Origin: Emticicia fluvialis
GTDB taxonomy: Bacteria > Bacteroidota > Bacteroidia > Cytophagales > Spirosomataceae
Assembly: GCF_024793945.1 (NCBI RefSeq)
Contig: NZ_JANUSD010000006.1
Span: 124,001 to 188,000 of the forward strand
Direction of reading: 5' to 3'
Length of the DNA stretch: 64,000 nt
In this document: positions 26,775 to 35,379 of the stretch, piece by piece
Numbering within the stretch: the first letter of the stretch is position 1
Layout of the letters: the number at the start of each line of letters is the position of its first letter
Program-made: the position numbers and the translations under genes
The notes under the pieces: model-generated
Database searches by the model: none
Told to the model about the DNA's origin: nothing
Seen by the model: only the letters and a program-made list of their open reading frames with translations

Positions 26775-28745
26775 ATGATAAAAGAACTAATCAACTTCAC
26801 AAATAACATAAATGAAGATTTTCTAAAACTGGGTGTTACACCCAGAGAGGGCTTACATATATTATTAACGCTCAATTTTACAGACAATACAGGACATATC
26901 GACCTGCAGCATTACGAATACTCAATTTATTCAAAAAAGATGCGAGAAGAAACTGAATTACTTTCAAGATGTAAGTTTCTGTCACAGAGTGCCTGGTGCA
27001 TTGACACCAATAAATGCTTTGATTTACCAACCAAAGCCATTCATTCATGTTCACCTTATTTAGTGGCATTTAAACGAGAGCACTTGGAAGGGGGAGAAAA
27101 GCACAAAAACAATCAGACCTTAAAAAAGAAACAGATTTATGAACGTTGGGGTGATTATTTTGCTAAGGCAGAATTGCTTTTCAAAGATGAAGAAAGCAAG
27201 CAGGAGAACAGGATTTTTCAATATTTTTTTAAAAATGGAGATTATAAAATCCTACTCGACGAAATAACGAAAAAAAACTCAATCGAATATGAACGGTTGA
27301 CAAATATGCGTTCAGAATTGGAAAAACAATTAAAGGACTTAAAAGATAATTTACAAAAGGAAGAAATAAAAAGTAAGATAAAAGATATCGATAATCAATT
27401 ACTCAGTGTAAAACCATTGGAGGATAGTGATTATATTTTGTTTTACATTGATAAGCCTCTTGAAGAATACAAAAAAGCCCATCAAAAGTATTTGGCTGAC
27501 AAATTATTCAACACAGACAAGTACAATACTCCGCCTGATGAAGAAGGAAGAATTTTCGGAACAAGCAATTTCATGAATGGCTATAACAGCAGTATGCCAT
27601 TTCTTACACATCAGACAGCAAGTTTTGAAATTACCGGCCGAATTTCAGACATCGAAGCAAAACTACTGTATGATTTTGAACAAATTCTACCAAGAAAAAC
27701 ACTTCCCAATCCTTTACCACTCTTTATTTATGAAGACGAATTACAAAAAAGGGTAATTAGCTTCTTCAAAGAAACCGGCTTCAAATTAAGTTATAAAGAA
27801 CTAGTTGAGCAATTGTGGGAAAACCATAAAAATGACTTTGCTAATTACTACCTGCTTACTTGGCAAAACACTAAAGATGGGATTGTTTTTCAAGATTTCG
27901 ACTTCGTAAGCCAATTCGAATATGAGTTTGATGCACAAATTGAAAATTTGTTTGAAATACAGGAAAAGGGAGGTAAATCTTACATGCATTATCCTGCCAT
28001 AAAAACCATTTTTCAATTAGAGTATATGGTATTTAAGCCTCTTCTGCAAAGCAAATATTTAAAATTGGATTATTTCAACGATTTAAAGAAAGAAGATTAT
28101 GAAGGCTTGGAGAACACATTTCAGACTTATGTTAAATATCGCAAAGCTGTTTATGATTTCATTTATAAATCAAAGCGAAAGGGCATTAATCATCATATTT
28201 TTTCTGATATGGTTTTTAGCCATATCAAAGATGACATAAAACAAAATAACGGGTACAGTATTAAAGAAAAACTTAATATTTGGTTCAGCTTGTTTGAAAT
28301 TTTTAAATATAATAATAATCAAAATGCAACAACAATGGCAAGTAAATTAAAACACTATCAAGAATTTGTTGCTCAACTTTCTTTGGGACAAGCAAATACT
28401 TCTACAGCAACCGATGCAGATTTCGCATTTGCCGCAGGGCAAGTAATAGACTATGTATTGAATAAGAGTAAATCCGACGATAAGAGCTATCAATTATTAG
28501 AGCCGTATTTGCAGCAGGCCAAATGTCAGGAGTTTAAGCGTGCGATAGCAAACGACATAGCTCGATACAAACATGCTATCTCCGACAATGAGCAAAGATT
28601 TAAGGCAGTTTGTGACTTTGTGCTTACTTATGAAACAAATGCAAATATGAAAGAATTTACTCCTGAAATACTTGCAGGCGTATTCTCCAAATGTCAATTT
28701 TTTACCAAAAAGGAATCAATTGAACCAATAATAGAAAATAACTAA
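26775..28745 (+). CDS. cas8b: Type I-B Cascade large subunit Cas8b (Csh1/TM1802-like)
   Basis: Large subunit of the type I-B surveillance complex, recognising the PAM and helping load the target. The 656-residue protein shows little motif sequence, as usual, but its size, position before cas7-cas5-cas3 and pattern agree with Csh1. There is a coiled, Lys/Glu-rich stretch near 175-215, a cysteine pair region near 45-60 (SRCKFLSQSAWCIDTNKC) and a helical C-terminal domain from about residue 520 (MASKLKHYQEFVAQLSLGQ..., FAAGQVIDYVLNK) that matches the small-subunit part of this family. It is AT-rich compared with cas6 and WYL. ATG 26775 is the first start. Confidence 0.88.
   Translation: MIKELINFTNNINEDFLKLGVTPREGLHILLTLNFTDNTGHIDLQHYEYSIYSKKMREETELLSRCKFLSQSAWCIDTNKCFDLPTKAIHSCSPYLVAFKREHLEGGEKHKNNQTLKKKQIYERWGDYFAKAELLFKDEESKQENRIFQYFFKNGDYKILLDEITKKNSIEYERLTNMRSELEKQLKDLKDNLQKEEIKSKIKDIDNQLLSVKPLEDSDYILFYIDKPLEEYKKAHQKYLADKLFNTDKYNTPPDEEGRIFGTSNFMNGYNSSMPFLTHQTASFEITGRISDIEAKLLYDFEQILPRKTLPNPLPLFIYEDELQKRVISFFKETGFKLSYKELVEQLWENHKNDFANYYLLTWQNTKDGIVFQDFDFVSQFEYEFDAQIENLFEIQEKGGKSYMHYPAIKTIFQLEYMVFKPLLQSKYLKLDYFNDLKKEDYEGLENTFQTYVKYRKAVYDFIYKSKRKGINHHIFSDMVFSHIKDDIKQNNGYSIKEKLNIWFSLFEIFKYNNNQNATTMASKLKHYQEFVAQLSLGQANTSTATDADFAFAAGQVIDYVLNKSKSDDKSYQLLEPYLQQAKCQEFKRAIANDIARYKHAISDNEQRFKAVCDFVLTYETNANMKEFTPEILAGVFSKCQFFTKKESIEPIIENN
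28335..28745 (+). CDS. Possible internally initiated Cas11b small subunit
   Basis: An in-frame ATG at 28335 begins MASKLKHYQEFVAQLS, at the border of the helical C-terminal domain of Cas8b, and would give 136 residues. Type I-B large-subunit genes are known to make a separate small subunit (Cas11) from an internal start. The size and position fit, but there is no clear ribosome-binding site to see, as is common in Bacteroidota, so this is inference. Confidence 0.35.
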   Translation: MASKLKHYQEFVAQLSLGQANTSTATDADFAFAAGQVIDYVLNKSKSDDKSYQLLEPYLQQAKCQEFKRAIANDIARYKHAISDNEQRFKAVCDFVLTYETNANMKEFTPEILAGVFSKCQFFTKKESIEPIIENN

Positions 28746-28769
28746 TAAACTTATAATAACTTAAGCAAT

Positions 28770-29681
28770 ATGGGCAATTCATTTAAAAACCGTGTATTTG
28801 GCTGTGCCATTATTAAATCTATTAATTCTAATTACAACGCTGATTTTTCACACCAGCCAAGAACACTTCCTAACGGAATTGTTTATGCAACTGATAAAGT
28901 GCTTAAATATTCCATTAGGAATTACTGGAAGAAAGTACAAAATGAACCAGTATTTTATTCTAAGTCTCTGACTGAAGACATGTCTCCACGCACTCTTGAC
29001 GAAACATTAGAGTTACACTTTGGCAAGATAGAAGACAAAGGAAATGCTCTAAGATTAAAGGTTTTGAAAAACCTTCTGTCTTGTATTGATGTACGCGTTT
29101 TTGGTGGGACTTATGCAGGAAAAACCAACCTCTCTATTCATGGCGCATGCCAGATAACACATGGAGTAAATCGATTTGCAGAAAATGTTATTTACTCTGA
29201 ACAAATTATGTCGCCATTTAGAAACCCAAGCGAAAAAAACAATGAAAGCACCATGACTACCCTCGGCACACAATCAAAACTGCAAGAAGGCCATTATGTG
29301 CATCATTTTTCTGTAAACCCTAAAAACATTGAAGAGGATGTGAATAGAGCTGGGATTGACGGCTTATCTGAATCTGATATAAATAAGTTGAAAGAGGCTC
29401 TTCGAAATGGTGTCACTTATTATGATTCAGCTGCAAAAGCGGGCACAGAAAACGAACTATTGTTATGGGTTCAATTAAAATCAGATTCAAAAATCGTATT
29501 ACCCTCATTTGTAGAGCTAGTTGAAGTAAAAGATGACAGAACCATTGATTTGAGTTTGATTTCAGAGCTTTTGGCTAAGGATTATATCCATTCTGAAATT
29601 GAGAAAATAGAACTCTATTACAATAAAGGTATAACCAAATTAGCTAATGTACCGATTGGTGCTATTGAAATGGATTTATAA
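28770..29681 (+). CDS. cas7: Type I-B Cascade backbone subunit Cas7 (Csh2-like)
   Basis: RAMP protein that polymerises along the crRNA spacer to form the backbone of the interference complex. The 303-residue protein opens MGNSFKNRVFGCAIIKSINSNYNADFSHQPRTLPNG, a typical Cas7/Csh2 start, followed by a segment IDVRVFGGTYAGKTNLSIHGACQITHGVNRFAENVIY and a later THGV...GHYVHHFSVNP part. The VRVFG and GACQITHG stretches form the RRM-like core. It starts 24 bases after cas8b and ends 12 before cas5, so it is translated within one effector operon. Confidence 0.92.
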   Translation: MGNSFKNRVFGCAIIKSINSNYNADFSHQPRTLPNGIVYATDKVLKYSIRNYWKKVQNEPVFYSKSLTEDMSPRTLDETLELHFGKIEDKGNALRLKVLKNLLSCIDVRVFGGTYAGKTNLSIHGACQITHGVNRFAENVIYSEQIMSPFRNPSEKNNESTMTTLGTQSKLQEGHYVHHFSVNPKNIEEDVNRAGIDGLSESDINKLKEALRNGVTYYDSAAKAGTENELLLWVQLKSDSKIVLPSFVELVEVKDDRTIDLSLISELLAKDYIHSEIEKIELYYNKGITKLANVPIGAIEMDL

Positions 29682-29693
29682 TAACCTACTTCT

Positions 29694-30464
29694 ATGGAAA
29701 GATTGATTTCTATTGACTTAAAAAGTGAATTCGGGTTTTTCAGAAAACCCGATGCCAATAATACTGTAAATCTATCTTACAATATTGTACACAAACCAGC
29801 GATACTCGGCATTTTCGGAGCTATTATTGGTTTGGATGGTTACAAAGAGAAAGGTAAGATGCCTCAGTATTATGAATTGCTAAAAGATATAAAATTGGGT
29901 ATAGAACCACTTTCACATGAAAAAGGAAGTTATCAGAAAACCGTAATTAAGTATTCTAATACTGTTGGCTATGCAAATAATGGTTCAACATACCTAACCG
30001 AGGAAGCAACTCTTATCAAACCTGCCTACAGGGTCTATGCGCTGCTGAACCTGACTAATACACATCATAAGTATTTATTTGAATGTCTTAAGGATGGTAT
30101 CGCTGAATACATCCCCTATTTTGGTAAAAATGAGTTTTCAGCATGGTGGGAGAAAGAGAGTTTCAAAGATTATTCCTTCCAGAAAATTGAAGAACAAACA
30201 GAAGATATTAAAATCAAAACTATGTTTCTGAAGAAGGATGTAATCAAAGACCATAAGTCTACTCCTATTTTTGATTTTAGTTCATTCTTTGAGAACGAAA
30301 CACCATTTATGTACTTTGAAAGATTACCGTACGACTTTGACACCACCTTATTTCAATATCTATTAGGAGATTTTGTTTTTTCAACATTTCATTTAAGAAA
30401 ATCATTCGTAATTGAACATCTGTTTTACCTTAATCAAATGCAATGTTATGTACAACTCTTATGA
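29694..30464 (+). CDS. cas5: Type I-B Cascade subunit Cas5
   Basis: RAMP protein capping the 5' tag of the crRNA in the Cascade complex. The 256-residue protein starts MERLISIDLKSEFGFFRKPDANN, the Cas5 N-terminal RRM pattern, with SYNIVHKPAILGIFGAIIGLDGY as the conserved Cas5 motif and a PYDFDTTLFQY segment near the end. In type I-B with a separate Cas6, Cas5 is non-catalytic. Its last 17 bases overlap the start of cas3, indicating translational coupling. Assignment rests on order and the motif; no close relative was searched. Confidence 0.9.
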   Translation: MERLISIDLKSEFGFFRKPDANNTVNLSYNIVHKPAILGIFGAIIGLDGYKEKGKMPQYYELLKDIKLGIEPLSHEKGSYQKTVIKYSNTVGYANNGSTYLTEEATLIKPAYRVYALLNLTNTHHKYLFECLKDGIAEYIPYFGKNEFSAWWEKESFKDYSFQKIEEQTEDIKIKTMFLKKDVIKDHKSTPIFDFSSFFENETPFMYFERLPYDFDTTLFQYLLGDFVFSTFHLRKSFVIEHLFYLNQMQCYVQLL

Positions 30465-33327
30465 AACAGTTGCTTCAATTATAAAGACAATACCTCCAAT
30501 TGAAACCTTTTTAATTGATGCTGAACTATATTATGCTCATGTGTCGCCCAAAAACTATGTAAAGCAAAGAACACCCGAAACTTTAAAAGAGCATATAGAG
30601 CTTGTTCAACAAAAGTTTGAATTATTGGTTGAAAAACATCATTTAGACGGCATAATTGATAATCTAATAAATGAATTTCTAAAAGATCAAAAAATTACAG
30701 ACACAAACGAAATTGGGCTATTTATAAAAAGGTTATTCGTTAATGTAATTATCTTTCACGACTTCGGAAAGATAAACGAAAACTTTCAGGCGAATCCAGA
30801 CAAAATGAATAACCCCTATTTTAAGGGAAAAGAGAAACTCAATAGCCCAATTTCTACACATCATTCAAGCCTTGGTGCATATTTATTTATAGTAAAGCAA
30901 ATTACCGACGCACAAGTATCTGTTGACAGGCAATATCATTCAACAATTATGTTAGCTATTCTTATGTTTTCCTATTGTATTTTTAAGCATCATGGAAAAT
31001 ATTTGAATGATGAATATAAGGATAAAATTTCTTTCTCTGTTGATGAGGTTAATTGTATGAAACAATATGTGTCTCACTATCAATTTGATATTCCTTTAAA
31101 AAATTATGAGATTCTTCCCTTACATCTGACCAAGGCATTCAATGAGCTAGAATCCTATAATTTTTTCAATTCATTTGCACTCTATTCTCTAATCAGGCTT
31201 AATTTCTCATTATTGACAGCCTCTGATTATTTAGCTTCCAGCCAATACATGACAGGAATTGAAATATCCGATATGGGTGTATTAAGTTCCAATAGGATCA
31301 ACCAGTTATTTGACTTTGTAAGCTCTAGCGATGTTTTAAAAAGTGATCAAGAGAAAAAAAATTACAATAAAGAAACTTATAAAAAGATAAATACCGGATA
31401 TATCTCGCCAAACCCAACTGAACAAAGCAACAAAAACCTTAATGCTTTAAGGCAAGCTATGGCAATAGAGGTTATTGAAAACATAAGAGCTAACAGTTTA
31501 AAGAATTTGTTTTATATAGAAGCCCCCACAGGCGGTGGCAAGACCAATTTATCAATACTCGCCACAATTGAACTTCTTCACAATAGTAAAGGCAGGATAA
31601 ATAAAGTATTTTATGTTTTCCCATTTACCACACTTATAACACAAACATATAGTTCAATAAAAGAAACGCTGGGTTTAAATGAAAATGAGATTGTTCAATT
31701 ACATTCAAAGGCAGGTTACAAGCAAAAAGAACATGTAAAATTTGGTATTCCTGCGCCAGAACAACATATAGATACCAAACAGCTAGAAGAAGAGAAAGAT
31801 GGTATTTATAGCAACGAAAAAGAAAATTATATTGATAATCTATTTGTTAACTATCCGTTTTGTTTACTGTCTCATGTTAAGTTTTTCGACCTGCTTAAAA
31901 CTAATGAAAAAGAAGGCAATTATTTGCTCCACCGCTTGGCAAATTCAGTTGTAGTCATTGATGAATTACAATCTTATGACCCCACTCACTGGGACAAAAT
32001 CATTTATTTTGTTCACACCTATGCAAAATTGTATAATATTAAATTCATATTAATGTCAGCAACCCTACCCAAATTGGGCAACCTCGAGTTAATAAAGAAA
32101 GATTTTCCTGATGAGTTTGTTTACCTATTACCAACAGCAAAGCAAGATTACTTTTTGAATCCAAATTTCAGCGAAAGAATTAAGTTTAATTTCGATTTAC
32201 TAGAACGCACTGAAATATCACTTGATGAAATAGCACAAATACTCCACACAAAGTCAAAAGAATACTCCCAACTAGACTTTGGAGAAGCAAAGCCGTTCAA
32301 CAGTGTTTATTGCATAATAGAATTTATATTCAAAAAATCAGCCACAAACTTCTATCAAATTATTACAGAACTAAATCAACATGAATCTCTCTTTGACGAA
32401 ATATTGGTATTATCAGGAACAATTCTTGAACATAGAAGAAAAGAGATTATTAATTTTCTTAAGAATCCTGCCAATCGTAAGAAAAGAATACTTCTAATTA
32501 CTACTCAGGTTGTTGAAGCCGGAGTGGATATTGACATGGACCTAGGCTTTAAGGACAAGTCTATGATTGACAGTGAAGAACAACTAGCAGGTAGAATTAA
32601 CAGAAATGTGAACAAAAAGGAATGTACACTTCATCTTTTTAATTTCAACCAAGAACGGATTATTTACGGGCAGGATAAAAGATATCAAGAGATGAAGAAA
32701 TTAAAAATTGATGATTATAAGCGAATCCTGCGAGAAAAAGATTTCGATTTCTTGTATAATACCATTTTCACCAGAATTGACATAACTCATAATTCCGATA
32801 AATTAAGTATAGACAATCATCAAAATCAACTTAAACATTATCAGCCTAAAATAAAAAACCTGAAATTTCAATCAGTACACAATGATTTCAAATTAATTGA
32901 GCAGGAAAATATCTCGTGCTTTGTTCCAGTATCAATTCCAATCTATGTTCAAGGTGTAACTCCAAGTGCAAATGACAGCGTTTTCTCTAAAGGTGAATTA
33001 GAATTTCTGGAAGAAAACTCAGTTATACCTACTGCAAATATGGAAATTGATGGTGAAGAAGTTTTTGATTTATATCTTTCAATTATTAAAAACAAAAAGG
33101 AATTTATTCAACAGAAAATTGCAGAAAAGACTTTACAAGGTATTATGTCAAAATTCATTTTTTCTTTATTTGCAAGTAAAAATATTGAAAACCAGATTGT
33201 GCATTATTCCGACGAAGTTAAGAGTGAATATGGGTATAAGTATCTTGTATTTTGGCGCGAATTTTATGATATAAAATTTGGATTGGATACAAAGCGATTT
33301 TCAAGTAGCGAAACTCAATTTTTATAA
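30448..33327 (+). CDS. cas3: CRISPR-associated helicase-nuclease Cas3 (HD plus SF2)
   Basis: Destroys the DNA target recruited by Cascade: an N-terminal HD nuclease and a C-terminal superfamily 2 helicase. I chose ATG 30448 (MYNSYETVASIIK), which gives 959 residues and overlaps cas5 by 17 bases; a start at 30412 would overlap by 53. HD residues: FHDFGKINENFQ (His104, Asp105), with STHH near 139 and KHHGK near 182. Helicase: Walker A EAPTGGGKTN near 359-367, motif II VIDELQ near 503-508 (DELQ in place of DExH), and TTQVVEAGVDIDMDLGF with QLAGRINRN as motif VI near 725. All catalytic motifs look intact. Confidence 0.96.
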   Translation: MYNSYETVASIIKTIPPIETFLIDAELYYAHVSPKNYVKQRTPETLKEHIELVQQKFELLVEKHHLDGIIDNLINEFLKDQKITDTNEIGLFIKRLFVNVIIFHDFGKINENFQANPDKMNNPYFKGKEKLNSPISTHHSSLGAYLFIVKQITDAQVSVDRQYHSTIMLAILMFSYCIFKHHGKYLNDEYKDKISFSVDEVNCMKQYVSHYQFDIPLKNYEILPLHLTKAFNELESYNFFNSFALYSLIRLNFSLLTASDYLASSQYMTGIEISDMGVLSSNRINQLFDFVSSSDVLKSDQEKKNYNKETYKKINTGYISPNPTEQSNKNLNALRQAMAIEVIENIRANSLKNLFYIEAPTGGGKTNLSILATIELLHNSKGRINKVFYVFPFTTLITQTYSSIKETLGLNENEIVQLHSKAGYKQKEHVKFGIPAPEQHIDTKQLEEEKDGIYSNEKENYIDNLFVNYPFCLLSHVKFFDLLKTNEKEGNYLLHRLANSVVVIDELQSYDPTHWDKIIYFVHTYAKLYNIKFILMSATLPKLGNLELIKKDFPDEFVYLLPTAKQDYFLNPNFSERIKFNFDLLERTEISLDEIAQILHTKSKEYSQLDFGEAKPFNSVYCIIEFIFKKSATNFYQIITELNQHESLFDEILVLSGTILEHRRKEIINFLKNPANRKKRILLITTQVVEAGVDIDMDLGFKDKSMIDSEEQLAGRINRNVNKKECTLHLFNFNQERIIYGQDKRYQEMKKLKIDDYKRILREKDFDFLYNTIFTRIDITHNSDKLSIDNHQNQLKHYQPKIKNLKFQSVHNDFKLIEQENISCFVPVSIPIYVQGVTPSANDSVFSKGELEFLEENSVIPTANMEIDGEEVFDLYLSIIKNKKEFIQQKIAEKTLQGIMSKFIFSLFASKNIENQIVHYSDEVKSEYGYKYLVFWREFYDIKFGLDTKRFSSSETQFL

Positions 33328-33335
33328 AGAACATT

Positions 33336-33881
33336 GTGACTATCACCGCCACTTTAGTAAATATACTTAACATTTGCCACAGAGAACTCTGGCTACACGC
33401 CAACGGCATCCGGATGGAACATACCTCTGAGATAGTTGCTGAGGGTAGGCTCATAGGGCAGGAAAGCTACCCCCAACGTGCCGAACGATACACCGAAATT
33501 GAGGTGTCGGCGCAATTCCCCCACCCTGCTCACCAGTTAATATCGCTGGCAGCAAAAATAGATTTCTTTGACCCCTCAACGGGTGTGGTGCATGAAATAA
33601 AAAAATCAAACGCAAAAGAGCACGCCCACGTAGCGCAGGTGCAGTTTTATTTATATGTGTTGCGGCTTAACGGTATCCGGGCTGACTACGGGCTGCTTGA
33701 GTACCCAAAACTTCGTATAACTGAAAAAGTAAGCCTTTCGGCATCTGACCAACAACAACTGGAAGCGCTCATTATAAAAACCCATGAAATTGCTACCCTG
33801 AGCCATTGCCCCGACAGGCTGCCTGTCAGTAAATGTAAGTCTTGCAGTTTCTTTGAATTTTGCTGGGTTGGAGAAGAATAA
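33336..33881 (+). CDS. cas4: CRISPR-associated exonuclease Cas4
   Basis: PD-(D/E)XK nuclease with an iron-sulfur cluster that trims and PAM-selects prespacers for Cas1-Cas2. The 181-residue protein starts with GTG at 33336 (the cas3 stop is 8 bases upstream and no ATG fits). Nuclease residues: KIDFF (Asp), VVHEIKKSN (Glu-x-Lys), QVQFYLYVL (Gln). Cluster cysteines: Cys14 in NICHRELWL and Cys167, Cys170, Cys176 in the SKCKSCSFFEFCW tail. It follows cas3 by 8 bases and precedes cas1 by 9. GC content rises sharply here compared with cas3. Confidence 0.94.
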   Translation: MTITATLVNILNICHRELWLHANGIRMEHTSEIVAEGRLIGQESYPQRAERYTEIEVSAQFPHPAHQLISLAAKIDFFDPSTGVVHEIKKSNAKEHAHVAQVQFYLYVLRLNGIRADYGLLEYPKLRITEKVSLSASDQQQLEALIIKTHEIATLSHCPDRLPVSKCKSCSFFEFCWVGEE

Positions 33882-33890
33882 ACCTGTATC

Positions 33891-34895
33891 ATGAAAAAAA
33901 CATACTATTTGTTTAATCCGGGCAGGATGTCGCGCCGCGACAATACGCTTAGTTTTACCCCCATCGACAAAAATAACGTGGAAGGGCAAACGCGTTACAT
34001 TCCCATCGAAACCGTAGATAACATCTATTGTTTTGGTAGCCTCGATGCCAACTCTGCTTTGTATAATTTCCTGGGCAAAAACCATGTATCTGTTCATTTT
34101 TTCGATTATTATGAGCATTACACAGGCTCCTTTATGTCGAAAGATTATCTGCTTGCCGGCAAAATGCAGATAGACCAGACGAAGCACTACAGTTCTGACA
34201 AAAAACGACTTATAATTGCCCGTAAAATTATTGACGGTGCGGCGTTTAATATGCTCAAAAATCTGAATTATTATGCCAACCGGGGCCGGAATCTGGCAGA
34301 GGCCATTAACCGTATCAACAGCTATACCGTACTTATACCCAGTGCCACAAAAATTGATGAACTGATGGGCATTGAAGGGAATATCAGGCAGGCATATTAC
34401 TCGGGCTTTGATGAGATAATCAACGATTTTGAAATGGGGAACCGCACAAAACAGCCACCAACCAACGAGATTAACACCTTGATTTCGTTCGGCAACATGC
34501 TATGCTATACGGCTTGCCTGAGCCAGATCTATCATACACAACTAAACCCCACTATCAGTTTTTTGCATGAACCCGGCTACCGGAGGTATTCTTTGGCATT
34601 AGACCTGGCCGAGATTTTTAAACCTATATTGATTGACAGGCTCATATTTACGGTTCTGAACAAACATCAGATAAAAGCTGGCGATTTCAGAAAAGAGCTA
34701 AATGCCTGTGTTATGAAAGACTCGGCGCGGAAAACATTTGTGCAAGCCTTTGAAGAAAAACTAAAAGAGACTTTCAGGCACCGGAAACTGAGCCGCAATG
34801 TATCATACAAGCAGTTAATAAAGCTAGAGTGCTACAAGCTACAAAAACATATTTTGGGTATAGAAGAATATAAACCATTCAGGATGCTGTGGTGA
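33891..34895 (+). CDS. cas1: CRISPR integrase Cas1
   Basis: Metal-dependent integrase that, with Cas2, inserts new spacers at the leader end of the array. The 334-residue protein has the catalytic Glu162 in LMGIEGNIRQ, His226 in SFLHEPGYRR, and Asp238 and Glu241 in LALDLAEIFKP. The N-terminal beta domain begins MKKTYYLFNPGRMSRRDNTLSF. Length is normal for the type I-B Cas1. It is 28 bases upstream of cas2, in the same direction as the array. Confidence 0.97.
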   Translation: MKKTYYLFNPGRMSRRDNTLSFTPIDKNNVEGQTRYIPIETVDNIYCFGSLDANSALYNFLGKNHVSVHFFDYYEHYTGSFMSKDYLLAGKMQIDQTKHYSSDKKRLIIARKIIDGAAFNMLKNLNYYANRGRNLAEAINRINSYTVLIPSATKIDELMGIEGNIRQAYYSGFDEIINDFEMGNRTKQPPTNEINTLISFGNMLCYTACLSQIYHTQLNPTISFLHEPGYRRYSLALDLAEIFKPILIDRLIFTVLNKHQIKAGDFRKELNACVMKDSARKTFVQAFEEKLKETFRHRKLSRNVSYKQLIKLECYKLQKHILGIEEYKPFRMLW

Positions 34896-34923
34896 CCCAT
34901 TAACGGAAAAATAATAAACTGCT

Positions 34924-35187
34924 ATGTATGTGATTCTTGTTTATGACATAGGCGAAAAGCGGGTCGGCAAAATGCTTAAGTTTTGCCGGAAGTACCTGAA
35001 CTGGATTCAGAATTCGGTGTTTGAAGGGGAAATAACTGAAGTAAAGCTGAAGGAAATGCTGATAGGCGCAAAGAAGATAATGAATGAAGAAACCGACAGT
35101 ATTATTATTTTTAAGAGCCGGGAAGAAAGGTGGCTCGACAAAGAAATTATAGGTATTGAAAGGATGACAACCGATAACTTTCTGTAG
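34924..35187 (+). CDS. cas2: CRISPR adaptation protein Cas2
   Basis: Dimeric scaffold of the Cas1-Cas2 integration complex. The 87-residue protein opens MYVILVYDIGEKRVGKMLKFC, with the conserved Asp8 of the Cas2 ferredoxin fold, and has the second-strand EGEITEVKLKEM pattern. Length is normal for Cas2. It is the last protein gene before the array; the first repeat begins about 190 bases after its stop codon. Confidence 0.96.
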   Translation: MYVILVYDIGEKRVGKMLKFCRKYLNWIQNSVFEGEITEVKLKEMLIGAKKIMNEETDSIIIFKSREERWLDKEIIGIERMTTDNFL

Positions 35188-35271
35188 GGGGGTGTCGTCG
35201 GTGCCTATAAAAACAGTTCATTGACATACTGAAAAATTAACACTCAGCGGGCAACTTGCTGATTATCAATG

Positions 35272-35320
35272 GTCGTCGATGTACAGGCAAAATCCTATCA
35301 TTATACATCGACGACTTTTT
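35272..35320 (+). terminator. Hairpin with T-run between cas2 and the array
   Basis: A perfect 12-base stem (GTCGTCGATGTA 35272-35283 with TACATCGACGAC 35304-35315) encloses 20 bases and is followed by five T. It looks like a terminator ending the cas transcript before the CRISPR leader; it could also help place the leader or bind an architectural protein. Confidence 0.8.
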
Positions 35321-35379
35321 CATTGATTTTTCCATCCAAAAACCCTATTTTTACATCATCTGAGCCGTTTTTTCAACGG
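35321..35379 (+). promoter_or_regulatory. CRISPR leader with possible promoter
   Basis: AT-rich stretch directly before the first repeat. TTG at 35323-35325 and TATTTTTA at 35346-35353 are separated by 20 bases, close to the Bacteroidota promoter pattern TTTG/TAnnTTTG (the last base is A, not G). Transcription from here would run into the array with the ATTGAAAC ends facing downstream. Confidence 0.45.
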
